Of a stretch of 64,000 nt of DNA, positions 1-14,300 are shown piece by piece (within the stretch, counting starts at the first letter, position 1; each line of letters starts with the position of its first letter). Source of the stretch: Gorsachius magnificus (lineage: Eukaryota > Chordata > Aves > Pelecaniformes > Ardeidae); assembly GCA_034008185.1 (NCBI GenBank), contig CM067082.1, positions 104,093,311 to 104,157,310 of the forward strand. Reading direction: 5' to 3'. The notes under the pieces were generated by a model. The model was not told the DNA's origin. It did no database searches and saw only the letters and a list, made by a program, of their open reading frames with translations. The position numbers and the translations under genes were made by a program.

Positions 1-3000
1 TTGCTTGATACCAGGTTAATCTGAAATTTGGAACCACTGATTTTCTTTTTTTTTCTTTTTTTTTTCTGAAAGGGAATATTGACTTCCTTTGGCAAACAAA
101 CATGTATTATATATATGTAACATGCATTGATTCAGCAACTGCCATCTCCAGAGCAATGAGACTCAGGTCAAACTCTAATCCCTGTTAAATTCTGTTTTTT
201 GTTTCTAGGGATCTAGGGATCACAGGTACTTTGGCCTTTGCACTCGACTCGTCAGAATCTTAGCAAAGGAAGATTTGAGCATGGTAATTCTTCAGAGGGA
301 GGAGGAATAGCAAGAATAGTATGAGTACAGTTGGTTCTGGAGTTCAGAAGTCCATAAAGAACAAGCAAGGCTGCTTAACTTAGGCCAAACTTGAGGGCTA
401 CAAAAACTCTTCAGAATTTTGGAAATACAAAGGTTATTTAAAAAATAACTGTATATATTGTTCTCTGGTAATACTGAAGGAAACATAGCATCATTTGGTG
501 TCTGGCTTCATCACCTAATTTACCTCATTTGTAACTTTTTCTCCAAGATAGAAATGTTTGTTCGTTAGTAAGATTTTTCTTGGGGGGAAAAAAAAATAAT
601 AGGAGTTAAATATTGTGACAAAAGATCAGCAATATCATAGCCTAATTTGCTGCCTGAGATTAAGGCCGGTGTGGGGTAGGGGGTTAACTTACCCTGGAGT
701 ATGTTTGAAACAGAATGTTGGAAGATCTTAGTAGGATTTCTATAGCAAGCTTCAAGTGTGATTTGGTGGCATTCAGAGGATTGGAGAAGGTTAGTTTAAA
801 GGATTATTTACATCTTTGCACATTCTGTTTCCAGTATGTTTCAGCCCAGTTGGATTCCCTGCTTGTCTAGTTTTATTGATCACATTACTGGCAGAGCGCT
901 AATGTGGTGCTAGTGATACATTAGACAGGATCACACCAGGTATGTTTAATGTTTCCGAAGCTACTAAGATAATTCAGAGTGGGTTTTAGGCCAGATCCTG
1001 AAGTGCAAGAAGCCATTGTGGAAATATTTCTATCTGTCTAATTTTGGCAGACTATAGAGATTATTTCTTGCCTTTTTTCTAGGCATAGGTGCATAATTTT
1101 TAGTGACTTTTAATACCCCCTTCCCCTGCCAGATTAACTAGACAGCTAGTTTTAAAGCCATACTGTATAGTTGACTAAAAAAATTAAAAAGTGCAGATAA
1201 AAACACATGTATACATTGGAAAGCATTAGATAGTGTAATTATAGGACTCATTAGACAGCTCTGCCTATAATTTAGCTGTAAAAATGTAGCAGGTAATCGG
1301 CTGCTGGAGTAACAAAAATGCTGTGAACAAGTACTTAAATATTTTCATTGTTGGGCGCCCAGCATCTAAGAATGGAGGATGAACTCGCTAATGAAAAGAT
1401 GCAGCCAGTTCCAAACGTGCCAAGGAAATACCAGTCTTGGACCATGACTGAGTATATTCTGTCTTTGGTAGCTACTTAAGTGTGAAACTCTTGTCTTGGC
1501 TGCTGGGGCGGAAATATTTTGTCATTTCATTTGGTACAGTGATTACTGTTCTGCCTCAGTATTGTTGTCTTCTGCCCTTCTTTATTTGTAGGGTCGGCTC
1601 CTTCCCTTTTGTGCTTGCCTTTACTTAAGCAACAGTAGGGTGAAGCTGAGATGATTTAGAGATGTTCTTGTACCAGGGTTCTGACTAACATCTGTGAAAC
1701 TCAACAGTATTGTTCATTGCGTTCTACTGTTTGTGTCAACGATTAGTTATGATAGAGACCCTGGAGCTGTATGTCTGCAAACTCAAGCAGTACTGCATCA
1801 ATTCATATTCATAAGCTTTTTTCTTTCTTTTTCTCAAAACCATAACAGTTAGTAATGTGGATTGGCATATTTTAGGCTGTGGATAGCTTGGACCTTCTGA
1901 TCTTGCTAAAAAGGAGTTACATACACTCCCTGTCCCTTGCCTACCAGGTAGTTTAAGTGAATTTTTAAAAGTGATTCTTAACATTGTTTAAAGCTCTTTG
2001 TCATTTTACCTGTAAGTTTTGGGTATTGTAATTAATGTTTTGTGAAAGACTTACTGTCTAAGCCTCCTCTTAGAACTTGGCTGCACTGACATGGTCATGG
2101 ACTTCAGGAGATGATTGAAAATATAACAATTCATGGATGCCGAACATACTGACAGTCCTTTTTTTTTTATTTTGAGTGAAGAAGAATAATAACTTATTAA
2201 AGATTAAATATGAATTGTTTTTAATGCAAATTGCTTGGTGTACTATTTAATGGAATTAGGATTAAACAAAATAATGCTATGGTGAAATGTCACAACTTAA
2301 TATTTTGGGAAGCAAACATTAGCATACTGTTACCAGGAAGAGATAATTGGAGCCATCTGTGATTCCTGAAATTCTTGACGGTCACTTTTTTAAAAGTGAC
2401 TTAGTTAAGCTGAAGATAATATATGATACATGTTGAAATTTTCCATTTAATAATATTTGCCATGATCCATTTATGAATGCTTTGCAAACTGTTTCATCAT
2501 CTTAACTAGTCTTCTCTAAACATACAAAATTGTTTTTATATTAAAGATCTCATCATTTTATATGTGGTTGAGAATTTGCATGCTTCTAATTCGCGAGGCC
2601 ATCAGGCTTGCTTGTGGTACTGCTGCTGTATCTTTGTACACTTGTGTATACATAGTATTTGCCATTCCTTTTTCTGGCATATACCCTTTCAAGTATCTAC
2701 ACATACAAAATGCATAGCATGGCCAAGGCTATGAGCTTCTACAAACATAACCACTTAACAAAGATTTTCTGGAATCACTAACACTTGGCAGCTTCCTTAT
2801 TTTTGTTTTGCCTAAAAGCTGAGATGAAGAAAGAAATTTACGTGGGTTTTACACACTTGAATAAATATATAGCAGGAGTTTTAACACAGCTTACTCTTAG
2901 GAATTATACTTCTAATGGGCTGAGAGAGGGACTGCTGACCAGTCTGACCAAACTCAGCCTGTGGTTGCAACCACAGTGGTTGCACCAGGCAAGTGTGTCC

Positions 3001-3865
3001 AGGTGGGTGGGAGGAAGACTGGGAGCAGGAGAAATGGGACCATCTCATTTGTTAGCAGCTCATGTTTGCAGTGGCTTAAAAGGGAGAAGTTTCACCTGAG
3101 TTTCTCAGACCTCGCTAGTTCTTGGCAAATCAAGTAAACTATTGGAGTGCTTGTCCCATGCCAGCTTTGGCGATGCCACGACAAGGGCAGAATTAACTGT
3201 CACTGTACTTACCAGTTGGAGAAGTAGAAGCTGGGCATAAACTTTAGAATTAGTGCTGTGCAGATGCCCTGTCTGTAAAGACAGTTCACAATTTTGTAGT
3301 ATGGTTTTGGTTTGTGGGTTTGGGTTTTGTTTTTTTTCTTTTTCTGACCATGAACCAAAGATTCTTTCCCTTTGTAGGTCTAGAGGATCCCCCAGGATTC
3401 TCCAGCAGTGGACTAGGGGGGATGTGCATGTGTGTTTGTATGTGTATATGTATATAGTATAGTGAATCAAATAGGGGGCAATAAAAGCACATTGTTTAGG
3501 TTTTTTTTTTTTCTTTGTTTTCTGCAGGATTGGAAATTTAGGTCTCAGTTACTCAGGTTTTTCAGTAATTATTCATTTTTTTCCAGCATAGAAATACATT
3601 AGAGAAAAGACTTAGGGAGTCAGTACCAACATTTGGAGACTATTGTGTATGGCTGTCACTGAACATCAAGCACTCAATATGTTTTCTGAAAGGGTTTTGT
3701 CATCAATAATTGCAAGTTATGTAGCATTCCAAATCTTACACATGAAAATAGTTTTCCTCTCTCATTTTGGATTTATGTAATTCATCTACTGGATCACTGG
3801 AGTCAGTGTAACGGTCACAAAAAAATTATCAAACTCTAACTTACATTGCAATAGATTTGATTCCT
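1..3865 (+). other. GOLGA4 5' intron, upstream part
   Basis: AT-rich sequence without a supported gene. I looked for the two N-terminal coding exons of GOLGA4 (the MFKKLKQ tip and the following Ser/Thr-rich exon) and did not find them, so this is taken as intron before the first visible exon. It holds T-runs and short ORFs lacking coding character. Confidence 0.7.
3861..3865. repeat. target-site duplication, left copy
   Basis: TTCCT directly before the TG of the solo LTR; identical to 4423-4427. Confidence 0.9.
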
Positions 3866-4422
3866 TGTCGTGGTTTAACTCGGCTGGCAACTAAGCACCA
3901 CGCAGCCGCTCGCTCACTCCCCCCCCCCCCCCCCTCAGTGGGATGGGGGAGAGAATCGGGAAGGGGAAAAAGGGTAGAGCCGAGGGCTGAGATAAAGACA
4001 GTTTAATAAGAGAAAATAATAATAATAGTAATAATGAGAATGATAACAGAATATACAGAATATACAAAACGAATGATGCACAATGCAATTGCTCACCACC
4101 CGCCGACCGATGCCCAGCCCGTCCCGAGCAGCGATCAGTACCCGAGCGACCGACCGACCCACCAACCCCCCCGAGCATGACGTTCTATGGTATGGAATAG
4201 CTCTTTGGACAGTTTGGGTCCTAGCTGTGTCGTACTCCCAGCTTGTTATGCACCTGGCCGAGCAGGAGAAGCTCAAAAAGTCCTTGAGCAGTCTGAGCAC
4301 TGCTTGGCAACAACTAAAAACATCAGTGTGTTATCAACATTCTTCTAGTACTAAATCCAAAGCACAGCACTATGCTAGCTTCTGTGAAGAAAATTAACTC
4401 TATCCCAGCCGAAACCAGGACA
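3866..4422. mobile_element. solo LTR of an avian ERVL-type endogenous retrovirus
   Basis: 557-bp element beginning TGTCGTGGTTTAAC and ending ACCAGGACA, i.e. TG...CA termini. It is bounded by identical 5-bp duplications TTCCT at 3861-3865 and 4423-4427. The layout matches a common bird LTR as I recall it: a C-run (3919-3934), a stretch around GATAAAGACAGTTTAATA, the phrase ATGGTATGGAATAGC, and the end CTATCCCAGCC. No gag, pol or env sequence is present, so it is a solo LTR left by LTR-LTR recombination. An AAT-rich microsatellite (about 4014-4036) has grown inside it. Short ORFs crossing it are not genes. By its CA end it reads on the + strand, but the family name is not assigned. Confidence 0.9.
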
Positions 4423-4427
4423 TTCCT
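4423..4427. repeat. target-site duplication, right copy
   Basis: TTCCT directly after the CA of the solo LTR; identical to 3861-3865. A 5-bp duplication is the size expected for ERVL-type integration. Confidence 0.9.
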
Positions 4428-5292
4428 AAAAATACTATTTAGTAACTTGAAATAAAACAAAATGGTTCTGAAATAATGACAAAGAAAATATGTATTGTTT
4501 TGGTTCACTTAGCAGACAGCACAGTTCTGAAATCTCAGGCTATAAGGAAGTTGAACCTTGAACTTCTGTGTGTGAGCAAAATCATGAGAGGAATATTTTT
4601 TGAAATCTGTTACAGCATCCTAACAGCATTAGATTGGATTACATTACATGCATATATCCAGTTCGAATTCAAATTTCAGTCTCTTTCTCTTCATGTATTT
4701 TTTCCTCTCAGAACTTAAATCTCCTCTTTTGATACTGACTTGATAAAATGGTTAATTTAGCTTGTGGTGGTTTTACAAAATAGTCTGGTAGTAGTTTGAA
4801 AAAATTTTTAAAGCTTTTTTTTTTTATGTAGTTAGAATTCTAGTTATACAAGAGCGCTAGAAGATAAATAGTCAAAAGCGTGTGTTTTAGATTTTTTACT
4901 GATAATTTTTAGAATAACAATTTTTTCACACATAACTGAGAACAAAGAAGGCTTGGTGGTATTTGAAGATAAGTCATCCACAGAATTTTAATAGAATTAC
5001 AGTATCAGTGCCTGAAACATTGTCTTTATCTTTGGCTAAACTATTTTTTTTTTTTTTTAATTGTGTGTTTCTTTACTTCTAAATGATCAAAACTGTATTT
5101 TGCTGGTTTGAAATGATCTAATGCGTATTTTCTGGTTATGTCCTGCCTTTATCAATTTCTGTTGTCTCATAAACCGCTGTATTGTTTTATGATGTTTTTA
5201 ATAGTGTGGGAAAATTTAGTAAAATCGTGTAATGTTCTTTACCTTATTACTTGATTTATTTTCGTTTTCCTACTTTTTGCATTGAATGACAG
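4428..5292 (+). other. GOLGA4 intron, LTR to first visible exon
   Basis: AT-rich intron with T-runs (for example 5045-5058). It ends with the acceptor GAATGACAG before the exon at 5293. Nothing else recognised. Confidence 0.7.
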
Positions 5293-5391
5293 CTGCTAGC
5301 TGGGATGATAGCAGAACCTGCTTTTCTCTCTGAGTATACTATCTTTGCTTTGGATCCCACCAAACAACCTAAGCCACAGAGTGACGGTGTG
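5293..5391 (+). CDS. GOLGA4: GOLGA4 cassette exon A (33 aa)
   Basis: Acceptor ACAG and donor GTG|GTGAGT enclose 99 bp, phase 0-0, with no stop. The peptide starts [20 protein letters not shown] and is hydrophobic and non-heptad, unlike the rest of the golgin. I recall a nearly identical optional exon in longer human GOLGA4 transcripts, so inclusion is probably isoform-specific. Its function is unknown to me. The conserved peptide and clean splice sites support it as a true exon rather than a chance ORF. Confidence 0.85.
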
Positions 5392-8300
5392 GTGAGTCCT
5401 CCCACCCCTCTTAGTGATGCCTTTAGCAGGGGGAGGAGCGTACTGTACTAGAAGGCAAACCTAGTGTTGCTTGTGGCTTGTTCTCACCAAGGCATCTATC
5501 TTAACTATCCTGTTGCTAACCCTGCACTAAATTTCACAGAGGTAGTACCTGATAGCTCCTGGCTGGTGTGCTGTATGATGTGAATTTATTGTAACCTAAG
5601 AAAAAATTAACACATTTTCTGTTATACAGGTAACCATATCCTACACAACTTTTAAATAACTGTTGCACAAGTTTGTACATTTCTTGCATTAATGCCATTG
5701 AAAGTTTTCCTCTCCGTTATGTATGTCTGTATGTATTTAAAGATAAATGGATATGATAAATATTGAGATTATTTTTGTCTAAAAATTAGATGCTTTTTGC
5801 TGTGTTCAATGAAAGCCTCACAATGTCATTTACTACTAATGGTAGCAGGAAATAATTATCTTACATAGACACTGAAATTCAGCTACTTCTAGTTGGTAAC
5901 CTGGCAGCTATTATTGTGAGGATAGGGTGTTGGTTTTTTTTTTTTAATATACTTTATTTTAAATATATATTTCTTTGCCTGGAAATGTTGTTTTCATGGT
6001 ATACAAGTGGAGAAGCTCAGTGAGAAGAGAACAAGGAGTGGAGAAAAAGAAACAGGCACAGGGAGGAAAGAAGCCTTCTACTTTATAACATACACATGTA
6101 TAAAGCTGTATTCTTCTTGTTATTGTTACAGGACTGGGATGGCATTTTCACATGCTTCAGAGGCATGGCATTCCTGAGTCCATAGTGATTCAAAACGCAG
6201 TGTTTTTTAGAGTCCTAGCTCATCCTCATACTTCACAATTACTTTGCTTTTCCAATTTAGCAAGTGCCTTTTTGCTGCTCACACAGCGGCTGAAAATGAC
6301 AAATCACTGAAAGCTGTAACAGGATAGAAATTTGATAAGCAGATGGACATAGCACAACGCACCATGTTGTGATCAACTTGTCTCTCTCAAGCTAAGCAAG
6401 ATTGAACTGCAACAGTGATTAAAAAGGTGTTCTGTGGAAAGTCTTCATTTGTTGTAAAGGGTTAGGCTTGTTTAGAGCATGCCCTTAGAGCACAGATTCA
6501 TTACCTGCTCAGACATGGTATTGTCAAGATTGAGCTTTTTGATGGGGACCAAAGAGGACATTCAGACTGTGCTGAAATCTCTAGTTTTGCAATAGTTACT
6601 AGATTGATTTTTTTCAGTTCTATTTTGAAGTATTTTCACCATATTCCAGGTCCAGTGATCACTACTTAAAAGTTTCACTGCAAATTCAATTAAGCTTTTC
6701 TACACTTACAGCACTAAACAGTTGTGGGCTGTTTTTTGCTACACTACAGGATATCCCTAGTTGCATTTCAAAAACCATAATTCTGTGAATGGTCAAATGT
6801 TGTCTTTATATTATCTTTTAGTATATAATTTAGTGGCAGGAATCACTGACTCGCATATTTATATGCAAGACTGCACACACAGCAAATAATGCGTTATTGT
6901 TAATGTTTTACCAATGTGTATTAATAATGTTACCTGTAAAACTGATTTTGTTCTCTGAATTTTTTGAAAGCTCTAGAGTTGTACCCTCACAGTAAGAATT
7001 GGGGGGGAGAAAACAATGACACAAAAGTTTATAGAGAAGAGGAGGGCGAATTATACAAATACATATTTTAATATATATTAAAAAATCAATTAGATATGTT
7101 TGGGAAACCTAGGTAAACTAAAGGTGCAGGAGAGGGAAAGTTTCATCAACACGCATTTGTATTTTAACTGTGTGTGTGCAAGTGATGCGTGATCCAAGAG
7201 AGTGAGCATCGTAGAGAAGTGACTCTAAGTGTGAATTCTTTTGCATAGGTGAAGTTACTATAAACTTTTTACTAACTAACCTGCATGGTTTTGTTGCATG
7301 AAGAAACAGTTCAAATATTCTTGGACAGAGAGGTTTTTTAAAGAAAAATTAAAGGAAAATGGGAGAAGAAAATGTGTACTAAGCTCTCCTTCCTTCGTCC
7401 ATAATTTACTCAACAGTAAAAAGAGAGAATAGTAAAAAGTTTTTAAATGCAGACATTTAAGCTTTCACTATTTAGGCTTATGAATCACTTTATACCTTTG
7501 CGAAATAAATACGATGAATTAGTTTGCATTTCAGAAATAGGGAAGTAAGGAAGCACAAGTGTCAGCAGAATGCCCTAAAGTGCTCCAGTTAAAACTGAGC
7601 ACTGGTTTATACATCTTAATAACAAACCCCAGCGTTTTTATTAGAGATTGCAAGTATAGTTCTCTTTGGATACAGATGTAGTTGTATATATTTTTCGGGT
7701 TCATGGAGGAAAGACTTCTGCTGGTCTCCAGAAACCCTGACATAGCTCTGCTGTTTTCAAGACTTTCCAAGTGCCAGCCTGTGCTCTGTGATTCTAGTTT
7801 TGCTGAAACGTCTCTTAAGGCCTATGAAAGGCTAGGGCTTTTAAGCCCTTCAAAGCCTCTCGAATCCATGCTTATATATAGCAACTTCCATTCATGCTTA
7901 CCTTTCACTCTGTGGACACCGGAATACGACCCTTTGCCCTAGAGCACAGTGACTTAGAATTGCAGCAGCTAAATACCCATGGTGGTCCAGTTTTAATACA
8001 AAAGATTGCTAGTGTATCCTTTTTATGATTTATGCCAGTAGAAAACCTAATCCCAAAAATAGGTTCTGCTTTTGTTCACACAGATTGAGTACAAAGGTGT
8101 CAGCACAATTAATAGTACAATTTTAAAACGGGCGACATTAGTTTTAGTTTTGAAATGGTATTTTTAAAGGATCTTCATAGATGCTTAAATGGCAGCTTTT
8201 TAAGGATCTTCACAGAAAAGAACAGTGTCCATGGTTTTTATATTCATGAACAACTTATTAGATTTAATAAATCTACTTAATGTTGTGGTTTAAAATAGAT

Positions 8301-11300
8301 CTTAAATATTATTAAATTATTCTTATGAATTAGGTGTACAAACACTCCATAGTTTCCTTTAATTCTTTCTATGGATATAAGAATACATGATTTTTGAAAG
8401 AAGTGTTTGTAGTTAGTTTGTAATTCTTGGTAAAGTATTTGTCTTCTTCTGTTGTCAGTCCAGTACTAGCATGGTAGATGCTTTGTAAATTATAAAGTAG
8501 AATATAAAACTTTATTTGGATTACCCTTATTATTAACTTTCCAGTTAGGAAATGAGAAAGAACAGGTAATGGAGCCGAGAATAAAATGTAGGAGTGCTTT
8601 AGTTTAAAACCCAGTAAGAACACTTAATCCACTAAGAATAAATCCATCGCAAGAGGATAGTGCTCTGAAGCAGAATGCAGATTTTGTGCAAGCCAGGTGA
8701 AGCAGAGTTTCCAAATCCAAACAGTCGTCTTGTATGGGGCTGGTTATTGCTCATTCTGCTTGTCTGAATCTGGGTGACTGCTCATTTCTCTGGCTTCCTT
8801 CACTGTCTGGAGTTCTCTTCGTTCTGTGGTGTTTTTGTATGTCCTTAAGTTTCTTCCACGTCAAACCTTTCTGAAGCCCTTTTACACTGAATCATTCCTC
8901 TTCTGCATTTTTGTTTGCGTGTGCTTACCTGCATATCCACACAGAGTAGAAGCTGAGGGTGTAATCATGTAGTGGATACATGGATGATTATGATTGATAT
9001 TTTAGTTGTATATACACCTTGATTTTACAGCTTGCATATAGCTGTCGGGGTATATCTTGGTTGAAGCTTAAAAGTTACACTGATTTTAGCTGAACTCCTC
9101 ATACTTTGTTCGATGTGTTTCAGTGCTTTGCTTCTCTTGGAAAAAATTCATATCCAACGTGGTTTCTAGCGTGTTTTACTACTTCAGTTTGACCTGGTTT
9201 AAACACCAGAACATTGCCTGCATTTGTACAAGTTAGAAAACACCTGAACACAGAACGTAGGAAAAGCAGGATAGACAAACTAGGAACATAAATCTCTGAA
9301 CCCCGTAAAAAAAAAAAACAAACCACCAACAACCCCCCCCAACAAAACCCCAAAGTTATTGTTTTCTGTTGTGCTGGTTTTGGGGTTTTTTTTTTTTAGG
9401 TTGGGGTCTGTTTACTTGTTTGTTTTTCCTTGTTTGGGAGCGCAGAGGAATGTACGTGTGAAGCTTTGCACAGGATGTTTTTTTCTGAAAGTCTGTTTTT
9501 CTTCCTGTGCTTGTTTGGAGTCTTAAACAGCCTGTTACCAGCACTTTTTTCCCCAGGTAGTTTCTATCTCCTCCCCCCTAAATGTACTTAAACAGAGAAG
9601 GATGGTGTGATGCCACTGTTACTCATGTTGGCTGTAAACAACACTGGCCATCAATTAGACTTTTCCTGCTATCATTTTGTCTTTTTGGTGTGTGTTTGAT
9701 TTGTGCGTAAATGTTACATAAATAATCATTGTGAATAATTTAATTGGAGATGTCAGCATTTGCAGATGTCTCTTACTAATCCACGCACACATAGCTGCTT
9801 TGTAGTTCTGTATATTGCAGCAATCTGTTTTGAATTTAACAAACTAGCTTGTTTGCATGAAGACATCTTAATAAATATTCAAAAGAAAGTACTAAAAACA
9901 GAGGCGAGGAAAAAGCACAGATGCTAATTGTAAGAATCGGTGAATTACAGTCCTGGTAGCCTATTCTTTCTAACAGTTGTTTTTCCTCCTGTAGAACTTA
10001 ACTAAACAACCAGTTCCCAGATCCACAGAAAACAATGAAAGTGGACCAGCCTCCCCACAGGTACGAGGAGGGTATGGTTTTGGGTTTTTTTTCTCCTTCG
10101 CTGCCGCATTGTCTTAGTGTTACGTTGGCTTAAGTGCCGAGTGTATATCCTCATGCTGGAGTAGGGATGACAGGTATTTGCCTGCCAGGATAGTAGGGTG
10201 TTTTGTTTCTGTATAATCTCATCAGCTGGTATTAACGGTTGCCACTGATGCGTGGAGCTTTTTTTTTGTAGGGCCAGGTTATCAGTGTCATTGCTTGTGG
10301 ACACAGCCAGCACGGTTTACAGAGAGTTAACCTCACTTTCAAAAGTAGCAGGCATATTGCATGGCTGGAAAGCCAGTTTCTAGCTGAAGGAAAAGAACTG
10401 ATAGGCTTAAAAAAATTGTCACTAGCACAAAAGGTGGAGGTCATCGTTTAATATGCCTCAGAAAAAAGTTTAGCTTGATGGAGTAGGATTAGCGGTGGCT
10501 CCTAGAACGTGTGTTGAAACATTTGATTGTGGGGGCAACATCGTGCAGTAATGTTTTCACATCACTTCTGGAGCAGCACCAGCACTATACGGTACCGTAG
10601 CACTGAACCTTTTGTTTTAGAACAGCTTAAGTACTTCAGCTGCATAGATCAATAATTGCATTTTATGTAAAAATCATAAAGCTGTTTTAAAATAAAATAA
10701 GGACTGTTTAAGGCGGCATGCTAGAACTAATTACTGTACAAGGACTTTTACAATAAATTTGTTCTCTTAATCATAGGAAAATATCTTTGTGTCTTTGAGA
10801 TAAATACAGTCTTCTGTTTAATACATCAAGAAGTGAGTCACAGTTCGGTTTGTTTTGGTGGTTTTTTTTTTTACTTTTGGGACAACAGTAAATGCAACAA
10901 TTTCTTTTAGTTACGTATTCTTCACTTTTTAAAGGGGTTACACAGAAATACATTCTTTTAGAGGTTTAAATCAGAGCTGTAGTTTATTGGATTTAGTTGT
11001 TGTCTGAAACTGCCCACGTCTGGTAGTTGCATGCTTGGTTTTTCTGCACAAGGAGGTCATTCTTCTAAGGGAGTGGTAGCTGTTGGTGTCATGCATGTGT
11101 TAGGCAACAGTCGTTCCTCTGCCCAGGTCAGCTCTCTGTTTCCTGGGCTAGAGTGTGTCTTTCTGCCTAAAACAGTGCAGAAGTAATTACTTGCTTTGAA
11201 TTTTTTGCAGCTGAGTGACACTCAGTCTTTTGCCCAGAGGCTTCAGCTCCGAGTTCCCTCCATGGAGTCTTTGTTTCGAAGCCCAGTAAAAGAGACCCTG

Positions 11301-14300
11301 TTCCACTCTTCTTCTAAGGAGTCCTTGGTAAGAACTTCTTCAAGAGACTCATTGAATCGACTGGACTTGGACGCAGCTGGTCCCACCTTTGATCCACCTT
11401 CTGACATTGAAAGTGAAACAGAAGAGCCTCTGGGAAATATGGACAGCCTCAGCAAAGAGCAGTTGCTACAGCGACTGCGCAGAATGGAGCGCAGTCTGGG
11501 CAACTATAGGGGGAAATACTCAGAGGTAGGCAATGTTGTTACTGACTGACTTGGGCAGAGAGGGGAAAAAGAGGAGACTAATAGATACTACAGTAGCGGA
11601 TAATCTTTTTGCCTTCCTATTTGGAGCAAATGGTCAACTTACAGTTAACATGGAAGTTAAGTTATTGGTGCAAGTCTAGTTATTTTTGGCCTAGATAGGA
11701 CAAATGTTTTTCTGGTAATAAAATGTGGAAATCCTTTTCTTCTCTTGTTCATAAATTTTATGTTGTCAGCAATAGAGATTAATTAGTAGTTACTCACACA
11801 AACTAGGCCTGTGATGGTTTCTGCTCGTAGCCCATAGCAAGGGGTGGAGTTCAGTACAGAGGTGAGCATGGCTTGTACTCACATGACAGCAAATTGGCTT
11901 TTCTGCTGAAACTTGTTCTTTAAGTACACAATGTATATTCCATGTACATGCGATGGGCAAGCGTTTTGTTTTCAGTGAATAAGCTCTGCTTCCCATAATT
12001 TCCAGGTATTCCCTGGAATGGACTCATTCAAGGACTATTTCTTTTGCTATTTTAGTGAAAACCAATGCTATAAGTGCTTTTGCTACTCATTTTCCAAACT
12101 GTTGGGAAAAGTAAAGCTTTTCAAGTGGTGGTGTTGAGGGTTTTTTTTAAGTATGTGTGTATTTTGCATTTAAAACTGGCCATTTGCACCGTTTTTTACA
12201 GTTCTTTAAATGTTTGCTGGCCTCAAATAAAAAAATGTCTGTGCAGATTTTTGGCTATTACAGTCAAAATCCCTGGAATCTAAAATATGTATATGGCAAT
12301 TACAGTGTTAGGCATATGCCTGAAAAACCAGTTGTCTTCCATTAATTCAGGAATTGTCTTCCATTAATTCAGGAATTGTCGCCCACTAATTTTTCTTTCT
12401 CTTCTGGCTAGTATAATAAGATATTTTTTTTTTAAGTTTATGTAAACAGTGTTGTGAAAATGAAAATTCTTCAGTTTGTAGGTTTGTTTTGGTTTGAGGC
12501 CTTTTTTTTAGTGTAGTCTGTCCAGCAAGTCTTAATTTTCTCTATCAAAAAGGTCTGTGGGTTGTTTTTTTTTTTTTTTTGGTTTTGTGAGTTTCTTTAT
12601 GTCAGTTGGAAAAAATGGTTTGCTGGAGCTTGGAGGAAAGTAGTTTCAATATATAATGAGAATTTAAGATGTAAATTTTTTTTTTCCTCATTTAAAGTAA
12701 GGTACAAGGTTAGCATCTCAAAAAAACATGGTAAGGGAAACCATCCATAGTAGTTTTCTTTTAAGTGCAAAATAAGTATGACACTGAAATTTAAAGTACT
12801 TTTGAATTCTGACAAATCCTAATTTATTTTAAATAAGAATTTGAAGCTATCTTTTGACTTAGAGATTTCTGGGTTTAGATTTGTTTTCCTTTAATTTTTC
12901 AGCAGTTTGGAAGTGGAATATTCTAGTTCCAAGTGCCATTATGCTACTTCAGCTCTGGACAGCTTAGGCAATTGTGATCAAATTTTTAATTAAATTAATT
13001 TGTGCAGTTACTCATGAAGTCCTTTTGTCAGCTTACAATGAGAAATATTGTCCACTTCCAGTCTTCCTTTGTCTGCTGGGTATATGCAAAGCACATGGGA
13101 TAAGAACATTCAGTATTACACAGTCCTTTTTTTGCTAGACTTGTTATTTTTTAATGCATGCTCATTATAAAATTTAGTTAAGCTCTCTGGGACATGTACC
13201 CTTACAAATGTGTATCCCTGTGGGGTAGCTGTCTGGGATGTAACTTTCTGAAACAGTTGGTTTTTTGACTGCCTGTATTGAGGCATGGCTGTTCTTAGAG
13301 GTCTTTTCAGTAAAGGGAAAACTGCATGAATGCTGAGTAACCTCACTGTTTTGTCATGTAGGCTTTATTTTTTCAACACACTGGATATATTTTATAAATG
13401 AAAAAAGAAACACTGAGAAAATGTGTTTTTCCATCACAAGAGCTTTCTCAAGTGAAGAGTTTAAAAATGCAGATAGTAATATAACTAAGCAAATTATTTT
13501 GATAGCTATAAGCAGATGCATTATCATCATTATACTTGATTTCTGTATTTTAGCTAGTGTCTGCTTATCAAGTTATCCAGCGGGAGAAGAAGAAGCTACA
13601 GGTAAGCATTACTTTTCATCCTCTTTTACCTGAATGCTTTTCTGAATTTCAAAACGTGTAGTGCAAATACAGATTTAATTTTCAGTGCATTATGTGTGTG
13701 TGTTTACACAATTCGTTATGTGTATACATATGTGTATACATATGTATGTGTGTTTAGCAAAAGACTCTTTCTTAGCTGGGATTTCTAAGGAAGCCAAGCT
13801 AATACTGGTTTGTCAAAATAACCGTGAAGCTACTGTACTTCATTCTTTTTTATTTCATCAGATGAATTCAGGTGATAGATTGCCAACCCACAGTTTGCAG
13901 TGTATGATAACACTGACATGTCAAGTTTGACTTGAAAGAGGAATAAAAATCCTTAATTCTTCTGCTGAAATACAGTCTGTGAATGTACTTATACTTTATA
14001 TATAAAGTTACATTTAATACACCTGATGTTGATTCTTCCTTTTTTTTAAGGGCATTCTGAGTCAAAGTCAGGATAAAGCACTTCGTAGAATTGGAGAACT
14101 GAGAGAGGTAATTTCCTTTATAGATTGAATATTTACTTTATACCACACATACATTGGATATTTCTCTGCCTAGCTTTTGATATTTTTTTTTTGTTCACTT
14201 TACAAAATATTTTCTATTGCACAGCAGGGTTTTTACCACTTGTTTTCATTTGTTTATATGGGTTTATTTCTCTGGCTTGTTTCCCATTCAGTAGCTTATT

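Noticed and set aside
3376..3391. TCTAGAGGATCCCC, identical to part of a common cloning-vector polylinker
   Set aside because: Only 14 bp match and both flanks are ordinary AT-rich intron. No further vector sequence, so coincidence is likelier than contamination.
3891..4300. Open frames of 95-121 codons over the LTR
   Set aside because: Low-complexity translation of C-runs and AAT repeats inside a solo LTR; no retroviral domain.
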